The notes: generated by a model from the letters alone, not told the origin. A DNA stretch of 64,000 nt from DATEDA01 sp963820965 (GCA_963820965.1 CAWGCC010000036.1:119048-183047); one strand, 5' to 3'. Shown: positions 42,870-52,081, numbered from the stretch's first letter. Made by a program: numbers and translations.

Positions 42870-43331
42870 ATGAGACCGAAACCTGGCGACCCGGCGCCGG
42901 ACTTCTCCGGCATCACGACCGACGGCACCAAGGTCCGTCTCAAGGACTTTCGCGGGAAAAAGCTCGTTCTCTACTTCTATCCCATGGACGACACGCCGGG
43001 GTGCACCGCGCAGGCGTGCAGCCTGCGCGACCACGATGCCGAGATCGGGAGGAAAGGCGCTGCGATCCTCGGCGTCTCGGCGCAGGGCGTCGAGTCGCAC
43101 CGGCGTTTCACGCAGAAGCACAAGCTCAACTTTCCGCTCCTCGCGGACACCGACCGTGCGGTCGCGCGCGCCTACGGCACGATCGGCGGGGGTCTCGGCG
43201 GAACGCTGCGCGGGATGCTCGGCATGGCCGAACGCGTCACGTTCGTCATCGACGGGAACGGCCGCATCGCCCACGTCATCGACGACGTGGACACGAAGCA
43301 TCACGCCGAGCAGGTGCTCGGCCTGCTCTAG
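42870..43331 (+). CDS. bcp: Thioredoxin-dependent peroxiredoxin Bcp (PrxQ)
   Basis: A 153-residue peroxiredoxin with MDDTPGCTAQACSLRD: the peroxidatic Cys45 and resolving Cys50 have the PrxQ 5-residue spacing. Blocks KLVLYFYPMD and NFPLLADTDRAVARAYG are typical. It reduces peroxides, including lipid peroxides, in the cytosol. It overlaps the convergent hydrolase stop by 4 bp. Confidence 0.94.
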   Translation: MRPKPGDPAPDFSGITTDGTKVRLKDFRGKKLVLYFYPMDDTPGCTAQACSLRDHDAEIGRKGAAILGVSAQGVESHRRFTQKHKLNFPLLADTDRAVARAYGTIGGGLGGTLRGMLGMAERVTFVIDGNGRIAHVIDDVDTKHHAEQVLGLL

Positions 43332-44230
43332 CCGCGCAGCTCCTGTTCGACGAGCACCGCGACGCGCGGGGAGAACAGGAAGCTGAGATGCCCGATACCG
43401 GCGAGCGGCACGTTCTTCGCGCCGGCGAGAACGCTCGAGGTCTGCGGCACGACGAAGTTGTCGTGGCAGCTGTAGATCGAGACGATCGGCGCCGCGAGGC
43501 CGCCCTCCTCGGACCCCGCCAACCCCCGCAGCCACTCGGCCATCGGTCGCATGTCGAGCGCGTCGGCGCCATAGCCGATCGGTGCCAGCGCGCTGCCGTG
43601 GTGCGGCGTGCCCAGGGTGACGATCTGTGCGACCCGGGCGCCGCCCGAACGTCGCGTGTAGGCGCGGCATACGAGCCCGCCCATGCTATGGCCCACGAGG
43701 ACGACACGCCCGCCCGCGCCCGCGACCTCGTTCACTTTGCGGGCGAGCGGCGCCACGTAGTCGTCGATCCGCGCGAAGACCGGTTCGAGGGTGACCGTGT
43801 ACACGGCGTACCCGCGGACGGCGAGACGCCGCGCCAGCCACGCGAAGACGGCCGCGTTGCACATGTAGCCGTGAACGAGGATCGCCGCGGCGCGGTCACG
43901 CGCCGGGCTTCCCGGCTCGGGCGGCATGGCGAGGCGTGGAAACGGCTGCAGGAACACGTACACGGCGGTGTAGCTGAAGATCTCTTGCAGCACGCAGCGG
44001 ATCGCCGCCAACGGGCCGATGCGCAGCTCCGGCGGCGGGATGCTCCGATGCCGCCATGCGATCGCGAAGGTCAGTAGGATCGTCGTGGCGGGGATCGCGA
44101 AGAACAGTGCAGCGGCCAGGAGGACGATCGCCACCGGCCCGAGTTCGCAGCGCGACCCGATCCACCATGCGGCGGCGAGCGACCCGAGCGCGAGCGCCGC
44201 GAGCAGAACCCGCAACGCCCGCGCGAGCAC
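43328..44230 (-). CDS. Membrane-anchored alpha/beta hydrolase (lipase-like)
   Basis: A 300-residue protein with two N-terminal membrane segments (about 5-24 and 33-58), then an alpha/beta-hydrolase domain: oxyanion region LVHGYMCN near 119, nucleophile GHSMGG (Ser182), acidic residue around CHDNFV and His in GIGHLSF near 280. GTG 44230 starts 2 nt past the GMC oxidoreductase stop. As last gene of an ALDH-Tat protein-GMC operon it may release alcohols or acids from esters outside the membrane. Confidence 0.85.
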   Translation of the reverse strand: MLARALRVLLAALALGSLAAAWWIGSRCELGPVAIVLLAAALFFAIPATTILLTFAIAWRHRSIPPPELRIGPLAAIRCVLQEIFSYTAVYVFLQPFPRLAMPPEPGSPARDRAAAILVHGYMCNAAVFAWLARRLAVRGYAVYTVTLEPVFARIDDYVAPLARKVNEVAGAGGRVVLVGHSMGGLVCRAYTRRSGGARVAQIVTLGTPHHGSALAPIGYGADALDMRPMAEWLRGLAGSEEGGLAAPIVSIYSCHDNFVVPQTSSVLAGAKNVPLAGIGHLSFLFSPRVAVLVEQELRG

Positions 44231-44231
44231 G

Positions 44232-45827
44232 CTAGTGCCCCGCCTTCAGCCGCCCGGCGAGCCGCGTCGCGTTGCGCGCGGTGAGCGCGTAAATCGAGAG
44301 CTGGGGGTTGGCGCCCAGGCTGGTGGGGAATACCGACCCGTCGTGGATCGAAACGTTCCCGAGCTGGAAGTGGCGACCGAGGCTGTCGACCGTACCCCGC
44401 GCCGGCTCGTCCGCCATTCCGCACCCGCCCATGACGTGCGCCGACACCACCCGCGTCAGCAGCGGCTCGAGCGGCAGCGCGGCGATCTCCGCGCGCGCCT
44501 CCTCCCAGGAAGCGTAAGGTCGCGCGCGCTCATGCACCGGCAGCACGTTCGTCGCCCCCGCGGCGAACTGGATCTCGGCCATCGCTGCGAGCGCTCGCCG
44601 GACGCCGTCCCAGACGAATGGCGTAAGCGGGTACGCGAGCACCGGCGAGCCGTCCGCGCGCAAGCCGACGATGCCGCCGGCGCTCTCCGGATGGAAGCCG
44701 TCCCGCAGCAGGGCAATCAGCGCGTGCGTGCGGGCGAACTTCTGCATGCCTTCCGCGTGAGGCTCCCCGAACCCCGGGTGCGTCATGCCGAAGAGCACCG
44801 GGTGCAGCGGCGGCGCCTCGAGCTTGAAGCCGATCGCGCCGTCGACGGGTCCGAGCTCGAGGAAGTGATCCGAATAGATCGTCTGCGGCGCACCGGCATA
44901 GCCGTCGACCCGATGCGGCATCACTGCCGCCGAGACGACCGTGGGATGGAGGAAGGTGCGCCGGCCGAGAACCCGGTACGGGTCCGGCGCACCGCTCCTG
45001 AGAAGCAGCGCGGGCGTCCCGATGGCCCCGGCAGCCAGTACATGGTGTCGGGCCCGGACCCGGATCCGTGGGCCCGCGGGCCGGACACCCCGCGCATCGA
45101 GCGCCGAGCAGTCGAGATGCTCGGCCCGGCCCCGACGCAGGGCGAGCCGGTCGGCGCGCGCGCCGCAAACGAGATGCGCGCCGCGCGCGAGCGCCGCCGG
45201 TATCGTGGTCACCAGCATCGACTGCTTGGCGTTCGTCGGGCAGCCCATCCCGCAGTAGCCGATGTTCCAGCAGCCGATGACGTTGCGCCGGATGGCGGCG
45301 CTCGCGATGCCAAGCTTCGCCGCGCCGCGCGCGAGGAGCGCGTTGTTCTCGTTCGGCGGCACGGTCCACGGACCGACCGCGAGCCGCTGCTCCATCCGCT
45401 CGAACCAGGGCGCGAGCGCGGCGGGCGACATGTCCGCGAGGCCGAAGCGGTCGCGCCAGTGCGCGAGCGTCGCATCCGGCGTGCGGAAGCTCGAGGTCCA
45501 GTTCACCGTGGTCGAGCCGCCGACGCAGCGGCCCTGCAGGATCGTGATCGCTTTGTCGAGCGTCTTGCGCGCCGCCGATTCCTGGTAGAGCTGCGGGTAG
45601 GCCTCGGCCTCGAGCATGCGGAAATCGCCCGAGCTCTTGAGCGGCCCTTCTTCGATGAGGACGACCTGGAGGCCTGCGGCAGCCAGGATCTCCGCGGTCA
45701 CCCCGCCGCCGGCGCCGGTGCCCACGATCGCGACGTCAGCTTCGAGCGCGAGATCGCGGTCGAGGGCGGCGGCATCGGTGACTTTCCAGCCGGCCGCGAT
45801 CCCCTCGCGGATAGGATCGCGGATCAC
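44232..45827 (-). CDS. GMC-family oxidoreductase (alcohol dehydrogenase/oxidase type)
   Basis: A 531-residue flavoprotein. The FAD motif is VAIVGTGAGGGVTAE (33-47); GRCVGGSTTVNW and the C-terminal SAHVMGGCGMAD and GANPQLSIYALTARNA are GMC hallmarks, close to long-chain alcohol or cholesterol-oxidase-like members. GTG 45827 overlaps the Tat-protein stop (GTGA) and gives normal length; no ATG fits. It would pass electrons via the small Tat subunit or oxygen. The acceptor and alcohol are not determined by sequence. Confidence 0.88.
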   Translation of the reverse strand: MIRDPIREGIAAGWKVTDAAALDRDLALEADVAIVGTGAGGGVTAEILAAAGLQVVLIEEGPLKSSGDFRMLEAEAYPQLYQESAARKTLDKAITILQGRCVGGSTTVNWTSSFRTPDATLAHWRDRFGLADMSPAALAPWFERMEQRLAVGPWTVPPNENNALLARGAAKLGIASAAIRRNVIGCWNIGYCGMGCPTNAKQSMLVTTIPAALARGAHLVCGARADRLALRRGRAEHLDCSALDARGVRPAGPRIRVRARHHVLAAGAIGTPALLLRSGAPDPYRVLGRRTFLHPTVVSAAVMPHRVDGYAGAPQTIYSDHFLELGPVDGAIGFKLEAPPLHPVLFGMTHPGFGEPHAEGMQKFARTHALIALLRDGFHPESAGGIVGLRADGSPVLAYPLTPFVWDGVRRALAAMAEIQFAAGATNVLPVHERARPYASWEEARAEIAALPLEPLLTRVVSAHVMGGCGMADEPARGTVDSLGRHFQLGNVSIHDGSVFPTSLGANPQLSIYALTARNATRLAGRLKAGH

Positions 45828-46336
45828 CGGACCTCGGGCGGCCCGGGATAGCCGATCGCCCCCCAACTGTCCGGCCGCGCGTACCACGCCGCGAGGACGA
45901 GATCGTGGAGAGCGTGATACCCCTGCTGCAGCAGCGCCCAGCGGCTGAAGCGCCAGCGCTCGAGGAAAGCCGTTACCTCCTCGCGCGAAGCATCCCGCCA
46001 CGGCGCGCTGACGCCCGCGATCCAGCGCCTTCCAGGCCAGGAGCCGAGTAACGCCAGAAGCTGCCGCACCTCATCCTGCAGATGCAGCGGCAGTCCGGCG
46101 ACCGCGCGGTCGACGCTGCCGACCGCCGCCGCCAGGCTCGCGCCGCTCGCAGTGGTACCCGCGAGGATCGCCGGCGCTATGGCCGCAAGCACTTCTCTGT
46201 CTTGGTCATCCAGGACCTCGAGCGGCGTGCTGCCGTCGGCGGGCCGATAGCCTCGCTGGGCGCGCGCGGCGCCTGCAGTCGCGAGCAACAACGCCCCTGC
46301 CACGCCGAACCTCAGGAACTCGCGCCGCGACGCCAT
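45824..46336 (-). CDS. Tat-exported gluconate-2-dehydrogenase subunit 3-like protein
   Basis: A 170-residue protein with a twin-arginine signal (SRREFLRFGVAGALLL) and the helix pair DDQDREVLAAIAPAILAGT. The pattern resembles the small gamma subunit of GMC-type dehydrogenases (gluconate 2-dehydrogenase subunit 3 family). It overlaps the ALDH stop by one base and the GMC start by 4 nt, so it is probably the GMC enzyme's partner, co-exported in folded form. Confidence 0.75.
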   Translation of the reverse strand: MASRREFLRFGVAGALLLATAGAARAQRGYRPADGSTPLEVLDDQDREVLAAIAPAILAGTTASGASLAAAVGSVDRAVAGLPLHLQDEVRQLLALLGSWPGRRWIAGVSAPWRDASREEVTAFLERWRFSRWALLQQGYHALHDLVLAAWYARPDSWGAIGYPGPPEVR

Positions 46337-47769
46337 CAGCGCAGCAGGAAGCTCACCAGCCGGTCGAACCGCTTGCCGTACGGCGGCTTGAACAGCCCCA
46401 TCGCGTTGAGCCGGGCTTGGCGGAACACGCCCTTGCGCTTGGAGAACGTGTCGAACCCGTCGCGGCCATGGTATTGCCCCATGCCGCTCGGACCGACCCC
46501 GCCGAACGGGAGATCGTCCTGGGCGATATGCAGGATGGTGTCGTTGATCGTCACGCCGCCTGCGACCGTGCCCGTCAGTACGCGGGAGATGCGGCGCTCG
46601 TCATGATCGAAGTAGTAGAGCGCGAGCGGCCGGGGGCGAGCATTGACGTAGCGCACCGCTTCTTCGACGTCGCCGTACGGCACCACCGGCAGGATCGGCC
46701 CGAAGATCTCCTCGCGCATCACGCGGCAGTCGTCCGGCGCGCCGCGGACGATCGTCGGCGGGATCCGCCGCGTCGACGCATCCGGCGCCGCGCCGTCGGT
46801 GAGCGGGACGACCGCCGCGCCCTTCGCGCGCGCTTCATCGAGGTAACCGACCAGGCGGCCGAAGTGGCGCCCGTCGACAATGGCGGTGTAATCGGGAGAG
46901 CGCATCGGATCCGGCCAGCACGCGGCGACGACTCGACGCGCGGCCGCGACGAACGCATCGACCTGCGCCGCCGGCACGAGCGCGTAGTCGGGCGCAATGC
47001 ACGTCTGACCGGCGTTCATGAGCTTGCCGATCATGATCCGCTCGGCGGCCGCGGCGAGCGGATAGCCCGGCGCGACGATCGCCGGGGATTTCCCGCCCAG
47101 CTCGAGCGTGACCGGCGTCAGATTCTCGGCAGCCGTGCGCATCACGGCGCGGCCGACCGCGGTCGACCCCGTGAACAGCAGATGGTCGAACGGCAGCGCG
47201 GAGAACGCTCGCGCGACGTCGGCATCCCCGTTGACGATGCACACTTCGTCGGGCGCAAACGACCGGGCGATGAGCCCTGCGAGCAGCTCGCCGGTAGCCG
47301 GCGCGAGCTCCGACATCTTCACCATCGCGCGATTGCCGGCCGCTAACGCGCCGGCGAGCGGACCCGCGGCGAGATAGATCGGGTAATTCCACGGCACGAC
47401 GATGCCGACGACACCCAGCGGCTGCGCGAGCACCTGCGCGCGGCCGGGCTGGAACCAGAGGGACACGCTGCGCCGTTCGGGCTTCATCCAGCGGCGGAAG
47501 CCGCGGCGCGCGTGCTTGGCCGCTTCCAGGCTGGGGAAAATCTCCAGGAGCCGAGTTTCGTGGTGAGAGCGGTGTCCGAAGTCGCACGCGATGGCGCTGG
47601 CGATCTCGTCGGCGTGCTCGCGCAGCAGCCGCTCGAGCGCGGCGAGGCGCCGGTCGCGGGTCGCCGTATCGGGATACGGCTCGCGCGCGGCCGCCTCCCG
47701 CTGGCGGGAAAAGGTCTCCCGCAACCCGTCGATTCTCGGGTCGGGCCTTTGCACTGTGTCGGCGAGCAT
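46336..47769 (-). CDS. Aldehyde dehydrogenase, coniferyl-aldehyde type
   Basis: A 477-residue ALDH. Catalytic residues are Glu223 (LELGGKSP) and Cys257 (NAGQTCIAPDY); GSTAVGRAVM is the NAD loop. DFGHRSHHETRL and the C-terminal PPYGKRFD are typical of the coniferyl/long-chain aldehyde branch (CalB-like). It starts the four-gene alcohol/aldehyde oxidation operon. A function in oxidising fatty or terpenoid aldehydes produced by the GMC enzyme is likely but not proven. Confidence 0.9.
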   Translation of the reverse strand: MLADTVQRPDPRIDGLRETFSRQREAAAREPYPDTATRDRRLAALERLLREHADEIASAIACDFGHRSHHETRLLEIFPSLEAAKHARRGFRRWMKPERRSVSLWFQPGRAQVLAQPLGVVGIVVPWNYPIYLAAGPLAGALAAGNRAMVKMSELAPATGELLAGLIARSFAPDEVCIVNGDADVARAFSALPFDHLLFTGSTAVGRAVMRTAAENLTPVTLELGGKSPAIVAPGYPLAAAAERIMIGKLMNAGQTCIAPDYALVPAAQVDAFVAAARRVVAACWPDPMRSPDYTAIVDGRHFGRLVGYLDEARAKGAAVVPLTDGAAPDASTRRIPPTIVRGAPDDCRVMREEIFGPILPVVPYGDVEEAVRYVNARPRPLALYYFDHDERRISRVLTGTVAGGVTINDTILHIAQDDLPFGGVGPSGMGQYHGRDGFDTFSKRKGVFRQARLNAMGLFKPPYGKRFDRLVSFLLR

Positions 47770-47892
47770 GAAGTGGCGGTGACGCGGTCTGCGGGCGACG
47801 GGGATTTTAATCCTGCGCCATCGCCGCCCTCGTAGAGCCGATCCTCTAATGGGCCGCCGGCATCGGCTGGGTGCACTCCTATAATCGCGCGC

Positions 47893-48648
47893 GTGCCGAA
47901 GGCTCCCCGCCCCTCCGACGCCGCGCAGCGGTTGCGCGAGCACCTGCACAGCGTGCGCACGTTGCGCGCCGCTGCGCGCGCGAATCCCGCGATCGATACC
48001 AGCCGGCTTGCGGTGCGAACGTGGCAGGCCCGGCGCCTCGAGCGCACCTACCCCGATCTCCTCGCGAGCCCGCGCTACGGCCCGGCGGCCGCGTTCTTCC
48101 TCTCCGATCTGTACGGGCCGAAAGACGTCACCGCACGCGACGACGGTATCGCCCGCATCCTCCCGACGCTCGCGCGCGTGCTGCCCGAAGCCGCGCTCGA
48201 TACGATTGCGCTCGCCGTCGAGCTGGATGCGCTGTCGGAGACGCTCGATCTGGCGGTGGTCGACGAACTGCGGCGCCGCGACCCGTCGGGCGCCGCGGGG
48301 GTCAGCGACACCGCCTACGCCGACGCGTACCGCGCCGCCGGCAAGCGCGCCGACCGCGAGCGGCAGATCGCGCTCACCGGGAAGATCGGCGCTGCGCTCG
48401 ATCGCCTGGCGCGGAAGCCCCTGCTCGCGGGCGCGCTGCGGATGATGGAAGGGCCGGCGCGCAACGCGGGCCTGGGCGCGTTGCAAGATTTTCTCGTGCG
48501 CGGGCTGCTCGCCTTCCGGCACATGCGCGGCGCCGGAGAGTTCCTGCGCATCGTCGATGCCCGCGAGCGCCTGATCAACGATCGGCTCTACGCCAGTGCG
48601 CCCGATCCGTTCACGCTTCGGCCATCAGACATAGGCCAAACGGCCTAG
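47893..48648 (+). CDS. Conserved protein, FFLEELY-motif-like
   Basis: A 251-residue cytosolic protein starting at GTG 47893. It contains AAAFFLSDLYGPKDVTARDDG, resembling the FFLEELYGP-type motif that names a proteobacterial family of unknown function, plus a C-terminal ARERLINDRLY. It is divergent from the ALDH gene with about 123 bp between starts. No catalytic motif is evident. Confidence 0.72.
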   Translation: MPKAPRPSDAAQRLREHLHSVRTLRAAARANPAIDTSRLAVRTWQARRLERTYPDLLASPRYGPAAAFFLSDLYGPKDVTARDDGIARILPTLARVLPEAALDTIALAVELDALSETLDLAVVDELRRRDPSGAAGVSDTAYADAYRAAGKRADRERQIALTGKIGAALDRLARKPLLAGALRMMEGPARNAGLGALQDFLVRGLLAFRHMRGAGEFLRIVDARERLINDRLYASAPDPFTLRPSDIGQTA

Positions 48649-48760
48649 GCCGGCCTGGGATACCAGCGGCACCTCCTCGCAGCCGTTTTTCCGCGTGAAG
48701 TGAATCGGTTAGCTGATTTGCCCGGTCCGCAGCGGCCGCAAACCGGAATCAGACGGCATA

Positions 48761-48789
48761 TTGAGCATCCGCGCCGCATCTCCTATATT
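48761..48789 (+). promoter_or_regulatory. Sigma70 promoter of predicted small RNA
   Basis: TTGAGC (48761-48766), exactly 17 nt, TATATT (48784-48789). It stands in a gene-free stretch and points toward the terminator at 48903-48929, with no open frame between. Confidence 0.75.
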
Positions 48790-48795
48790 GAAACC

Positions 48796-48929
48796 GGTCG
48801 GTTTCACGCTCCTGCAATGCCATAGAGGTAACGTCTCAGGACGTCGGTGGTTAGACCCCCCTTACCTCCGAGAGCGCGGTCACCGCGCTCTTCCTCCCTG
48901 TTGACGGCCTTCCGGGCCGTCTTTTTTTT
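48796..48929 (+). ncRNA. Predicted orphan small RNA, about 134 nt
   Basis: Bounded by a good sigma70 promoter and a textbook rho-independent terminator. Predicted folding by eye: outer pairing GAGGTAA (48825-48831) with TTACCTC (48862-48868) enclosing a small ACGTC-TCAG-GACGT hairpin; a strong hairpin AGAGCGCGG/CCGCGCTCT; then the terminator stem. The C-rich single strand GACCCCCC and the anti-Shine-Dalgarno-like CCTTACCTCC could pair with mRNA ribosome-binding sites. I do not recognise a known family; it does not look like 6S RNA, tmRNA or the RNase P RNA. The 492-bp gap holds no supported protein gene. Confidence 0.68.
48903..48929 (+). terminator. Rho-independent terminator
   Basis: GACGGCC, short loop, GGCCGTC followed by eight T residues. 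It ends the predicted small RNA on the plus strand. Confidence 0.92.
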
Positions 48930-49140
48930 GGACCGCGCCGCCACTACGCACCCTCGGCGGCGCTGTTCAAAGGCTCTTTCGCAGGCTCCCCATCATTTCG
49001 GATGCAAAGGCCGAGTGACCAGAAGGAGACGCTTCGCGTCGGCGTGGGTTCAGGGCGCCTGGTGAGCGCGGGGTGCGGTTCAACGGCCAGCGCGCAAGGC
49101 TAGCGACACGCCCGGAACGTCCGCTGGCCCCCGCGCGGGG

Positions 49141-51579
49141 TCAGCCCGCCGCCTCGGCACGCGCCAGCTGATCGTCCGGCAGCAAGAGCGCGTGCCGCGC
49201 GGCGGCGTCGACGGTCTCCAGCCAGACGAACTGCAGGCGCTCGCGGGCGCCCTCGGGGACGTCGACCAGGTCCTTCCGGTTCTTCGCCGGCAGCATGACG
49301 GTCTTGATGCCCGCACGCATCGCCGCGAGCACCTTCTCCTTGATGCCCCCCACCGGCAGCACGAGGCCGCGCAAGCTGATCTCGCCGGTCATCGCGGTGT
49401 CGTGGCGCACCGCGCGATCGGTGAGGAGCGACGTGAGCGCCATGAACATCGCCACGCCGGCGCTCGGCCCGTCCTTCGGGATCGCCCCCGCCGGCACGTG
49501 CACGTGGATGTCGCTCTTGTCGAACATCGACGGTTCGATGCCGAGGCTCACGCTGCGCGACTTCACGAGCGTCAGTGCCGCTTGCGCGCTCTCCTTCATG
49601 ACGTCGCCGAGCTGCCCGGTGAGGATCAGCTTGCCGGATCCCGGCGTGCGGCTCGCCTCGACGAAGAGAATGTCGCCGCCCACCGGCGTCCACGCCAGGC
49701 CGGTCGCGACCCCGGGCAACGCGGTGCGCTCCGCGACCTCCGCCTCGAACCGCGCCGGACCGAGGATCTCGGCAAGCTGGGGCACGTCGATCCGTACCGG
49801 CACCGGCGCTCCCTCGGCGATCTTCACCGCGGCGTGCCGGAGCACGCCACCGATCTCGCGCTCGAGATTGCGAACACCTGCCTCGCGCGTGTAATCGCGG
49901 ATGATGGTCGCGAGCACGGCGTCGCCCACCTGCACCTGGTCGGGCCGAAGACCGTTCGCCTCGAGCTGGCGCCGGACGAGGTAGCGCTTGGCGATCTCGA
50001 GCTTCTCCTCCTCCGTGTAGCCCGGGAGAGGGATGATCTCCATCCGGTCGCGCAACGGGCCCGGGATCGAGTCGAGCACGTTCGCGGTGGTGATGAACAC
50101 CACCTTCGACAGGTCGAACGGAACGCCGAGATAGTTGTCGCGGAACGTGTTGTTCTGCTCCGGGTCGAGCACCTCCAGCAGCGCCGCGTTCGGGTCGCCG
50201 TGGAAACCCTGGCCGAGCTTGTCGACCTCGTCGAGCATCATCACGCAGTCGCGGCTGCCGGCCTTCTTGATCGCCTGGATGATGTTGCCCGGCAGCGCGC
50301 CGATGTAGGTGCGCCGGTGGCCGCGTAGCTCCGCCTCGTCGTGGACGCCGCCGAGCGAGACACGCACGAACTTGCGTCCGAGGGCGCGCGCGATCGACTG
50401 CCCGAGCGAGGTCTTGCCCACGCCGGGCGGCCCGACGAAGCAGAGGATCGGCGAGCGGCCTTCCGGCGCGAGCTTGCGCACGGCCAGGAACTCGATGATG
50501 CGACGCTTGATCTTCTCGAGGCCGTAGTGGTCCTCGTCCAGGATCCGGCGCGCGGCCGCGATGTCGATCGCGGGCGGCTCGGGCCTCTTCCACGGCAGCT
50601 CGATCAACCAGTCGAGATACGTCCGCACCATGGAGTACTCGGCCGATGAATCGGGCATGCGCTCCAGGCGCTTAAGCTCCTTCTTCGCCTGCGCGAGGAC
50701 TTCCTCGGGCATCCCGGCGTTCTCGATCGCCTTCGCGAGATCCGCCAGCTCGGCGGCCCCGCCCTCGCCTTCGCCGAGCTCCTTCTGGATCTGGCGCATC
50801 TGCTCGCGCAGCACGTACTCGCGCTGGCGCTCGTCCATCGTCGCCTTGGTCTTGGTCTCGATCTCGCGCGAGAGCTTGAGCACCTCGATGCGGTGCGCGA
50901 GCAGCTCGAGCACGCGGTCGACGCGCGCCGAGGCGTCGACGAGCTCGAGCACCGACTGCTTCTCGGCCGGCTTGAGGTCCATGAAGCCGGCGATCATGTC
51001 GGCGAGCTGACCCGCGGAGGTGAAGCTCTGCACCGACTGGACGAGCTCCGGCGGAGTCTGCGGCAGGAGCTGCAGCGCCTCGACCGCACGCTCGCGCAGC
51101 TGGTGGAGCCGCGCTTCCATGGCCTGGCCCTGCTCCTCCTCGGCCGGCAGGCGCGCGACGCGCGCGACGAGGAACGGATAGCCCTCGAGCATCTCGAGGA
51201 TGCGAAAGCGCCCCTCGCCCTGGGCGACGACGTGATGCGCGCCGTCGGGCGTGGTGATGTAGCGCACGATCTGCGCGACCGTGCCGATGTCGTGGAGGTC
51301 TTCGCGGCTGGGCGCCTCGATGTCGGGGCGGCGCTGCAGGACGAGCCCGATCGGGCGCTCGGCTTTCACGGCGGCTTGCGCCGCCGCGACCGAGTTCTCG
51401 CGCCCGATCGTCACCGGCAGGATCATCCCCGGGAAGAGCACCAGGTTGCGCACCGGCACGATGATCAGCGCGTCCTCGGGAATTACCAGGACGGGCTGGC
51501 TCACCTTCATGGAAGCCGCACCGGGGGATTTCGCGCTTTCCGCTTCGGTCGGGCGCGAATTGCTGCTGTCGAGGTTCAT
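49141..51579 (-). CDS. lon: ATP-dependent Lon protease
   Basis: An 812-residue Lon. The N-terminal substrate domain (IIVPVRNLVLFPGMILPVTI), AAA+ Walker A GPPGVGKT and Walker B MMLDEVDK, and the C-terminal protease dyad Ser (KDGPSAGVAMF) and Lys (GGIKEKVLAA) are all present. It degrades misfolded and regulatory proteins. ATG 51579 follows hsp20 by 17 bp, so the pair forms a heat-shock operon behind the sigma32-like promoter at 52052-52081. Confidence 0.96.
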   Translation of the reverse strand: MNLDSSNSRPTEAESAKSPGAASMKVSQPVLVIPEDALIIVPVRNLVLFPGMILPVTIGRENSVAAAQAAVKAERPIGLVLQRRPDIEAPSREDLHDIGTVAQIVRYITTPDGAHHVVAQGEGRFRILEMLEGYPFLVARVARLPAEEEQGQAMEARLHQLRERAVEALQLLPQTPPELVQSVQSFTSAGQLADMIAGFMDLKPAEKQSVLELVDASARVDRVLELLAHRIEVLKLSREIETKTKATMDERQREYVLREQMRQIQKELGEGEGGAAELADLAKAIENAGMPEEVLAQAKKELKRLERMPDSSAEYSMVRTYLDWLIELPWKRPEPPAIDIAAARRILDEDHYGLEKIKRRIIEFLAVRKLAPEGRSPILCFVGPPGVGKTSLGQSIARALGRKFVRVSLGGVHDEAELRGHRRTYIGALPGNIIQAIKKAGSRDCVMMLDEVDKLGQGFHGDPNAALLEVLDPEQNNTFRDNYLGVPFDLSKVVFITTANVLDSIPGPLRDRMEIIPLPGYTEEEKLEIAKRYLVRRQLEANGLRPDQVQVGDAVLATIIRDYTREAGVRNLEREIGGVLRHAAVKIAEGAPVPVRIDVPQLAEILGPARFEAEVAERTALPGVATGLAWTPVGGDILFVEASRTPGSGKLILTGQLGDVMKESAQAALTLVKSRSVSLGIEPSMFDKSDIHVHVPAGAIPKDGPSAGVAMFMALTSLLTDRAVRHDTAMTGEISLRGLVLPVGGIKEKVLAAMRAGIKTVMLPAKNRKDLVDVPEGARERLQFVWLETVDAAARHALLLPDDQLARAEAAG

Positions 51580-51596
51580 CGTGGTCCTTGCCGCCG

Positions 51597-52022
51597 TCAG
51601 GCGATCTTCCGCAGCCCGATCACCAGGTGCCCCTGGTCCAGCTGCTGCGCAATCAGGTCGTAGCGTCCCGCTGGGAGCGTCATCCGCCGCTCGAACCGGC
51701 CGTGGGGCAGCTCGAGGCGCCGGATCGTGGTCGTGTGCGCGACCGGCGGCAGCTGACGATCGCCGCGGACCACCAGCTCGTTCGCCTCGATCACCGCTTC
51801 GAAGTGGCCCGCCTGGACACCGGGCAGCGCGTAGAACAGCCACAGCTCGTCCTCCGATTCGAATACGTCCACCGGCGGCTCCCACTGGGGCTGTGCCGCC
51901 GGCCGGACACTGACCTCGAAAAAGCGCCGCTGGAGGCGGTTCGCCTCGTCGAGCATCTGCAGGGCTTCGGCCCACATCCACCGGTTCGGGTCGCGCGACG
52001 CCATCGGGTCCTCGGTTAGCAT
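51597..52022 (-). CDS. Small heat shock protein (Hsp20/IbpA family)
   Basis: A 141-residue alpha-crystallin-type chaperone, starting at 52022 or at the internal ATG 52004 (MASRDPNRW). The core DVFESEDELWLFYALPGV, then ELVVRGDRQLP and RFERRMTLPAGRYD, follows the Hsp20 pattern. It holds unfolded proteins, complementing the Lon protease encoded next. Confidence 0.88.
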   Translation of the reverse strand: MLTEDPMASRDPNRWMWAEALQMLDEANRLQRRFFEVSVRPAAQPQWEPPVDVFESEDELWLFYALPGVQAGHFEAVIEANELVVRGDRQLPPVAHTTTIRRLELPHGRFERRMTLPAGRYDLIAQQLDQGHLVIGLRKIA

Positions 52023-52051
52023 CGGCCCGGGCGGGCCGTTTTCTCGAACGA

Positions 52052-52081
52052 TAGATGGTTCTTACCGCCCGATCAATCAAG
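52052..52081 (-). promoter_or_regulatory. Sigma32-like heat shock promoter
   Basis: On the minus strand CTTGAT (52081-52076), 15 nt, AACCATCTA (52060-52052), close to the CTTGAA-N13-15-CCCCATNT heat-shock pattern, 30 bp before the hsp20 start. Confidence 0.55.

Noticed and set aside
48649..49140. Possible protein or tRNA gene in the gap before lon
   Set aside because: The short frames cross the promoter and terminator of the predicted small RNA and have no motif; no cloverleaf could be drawn.
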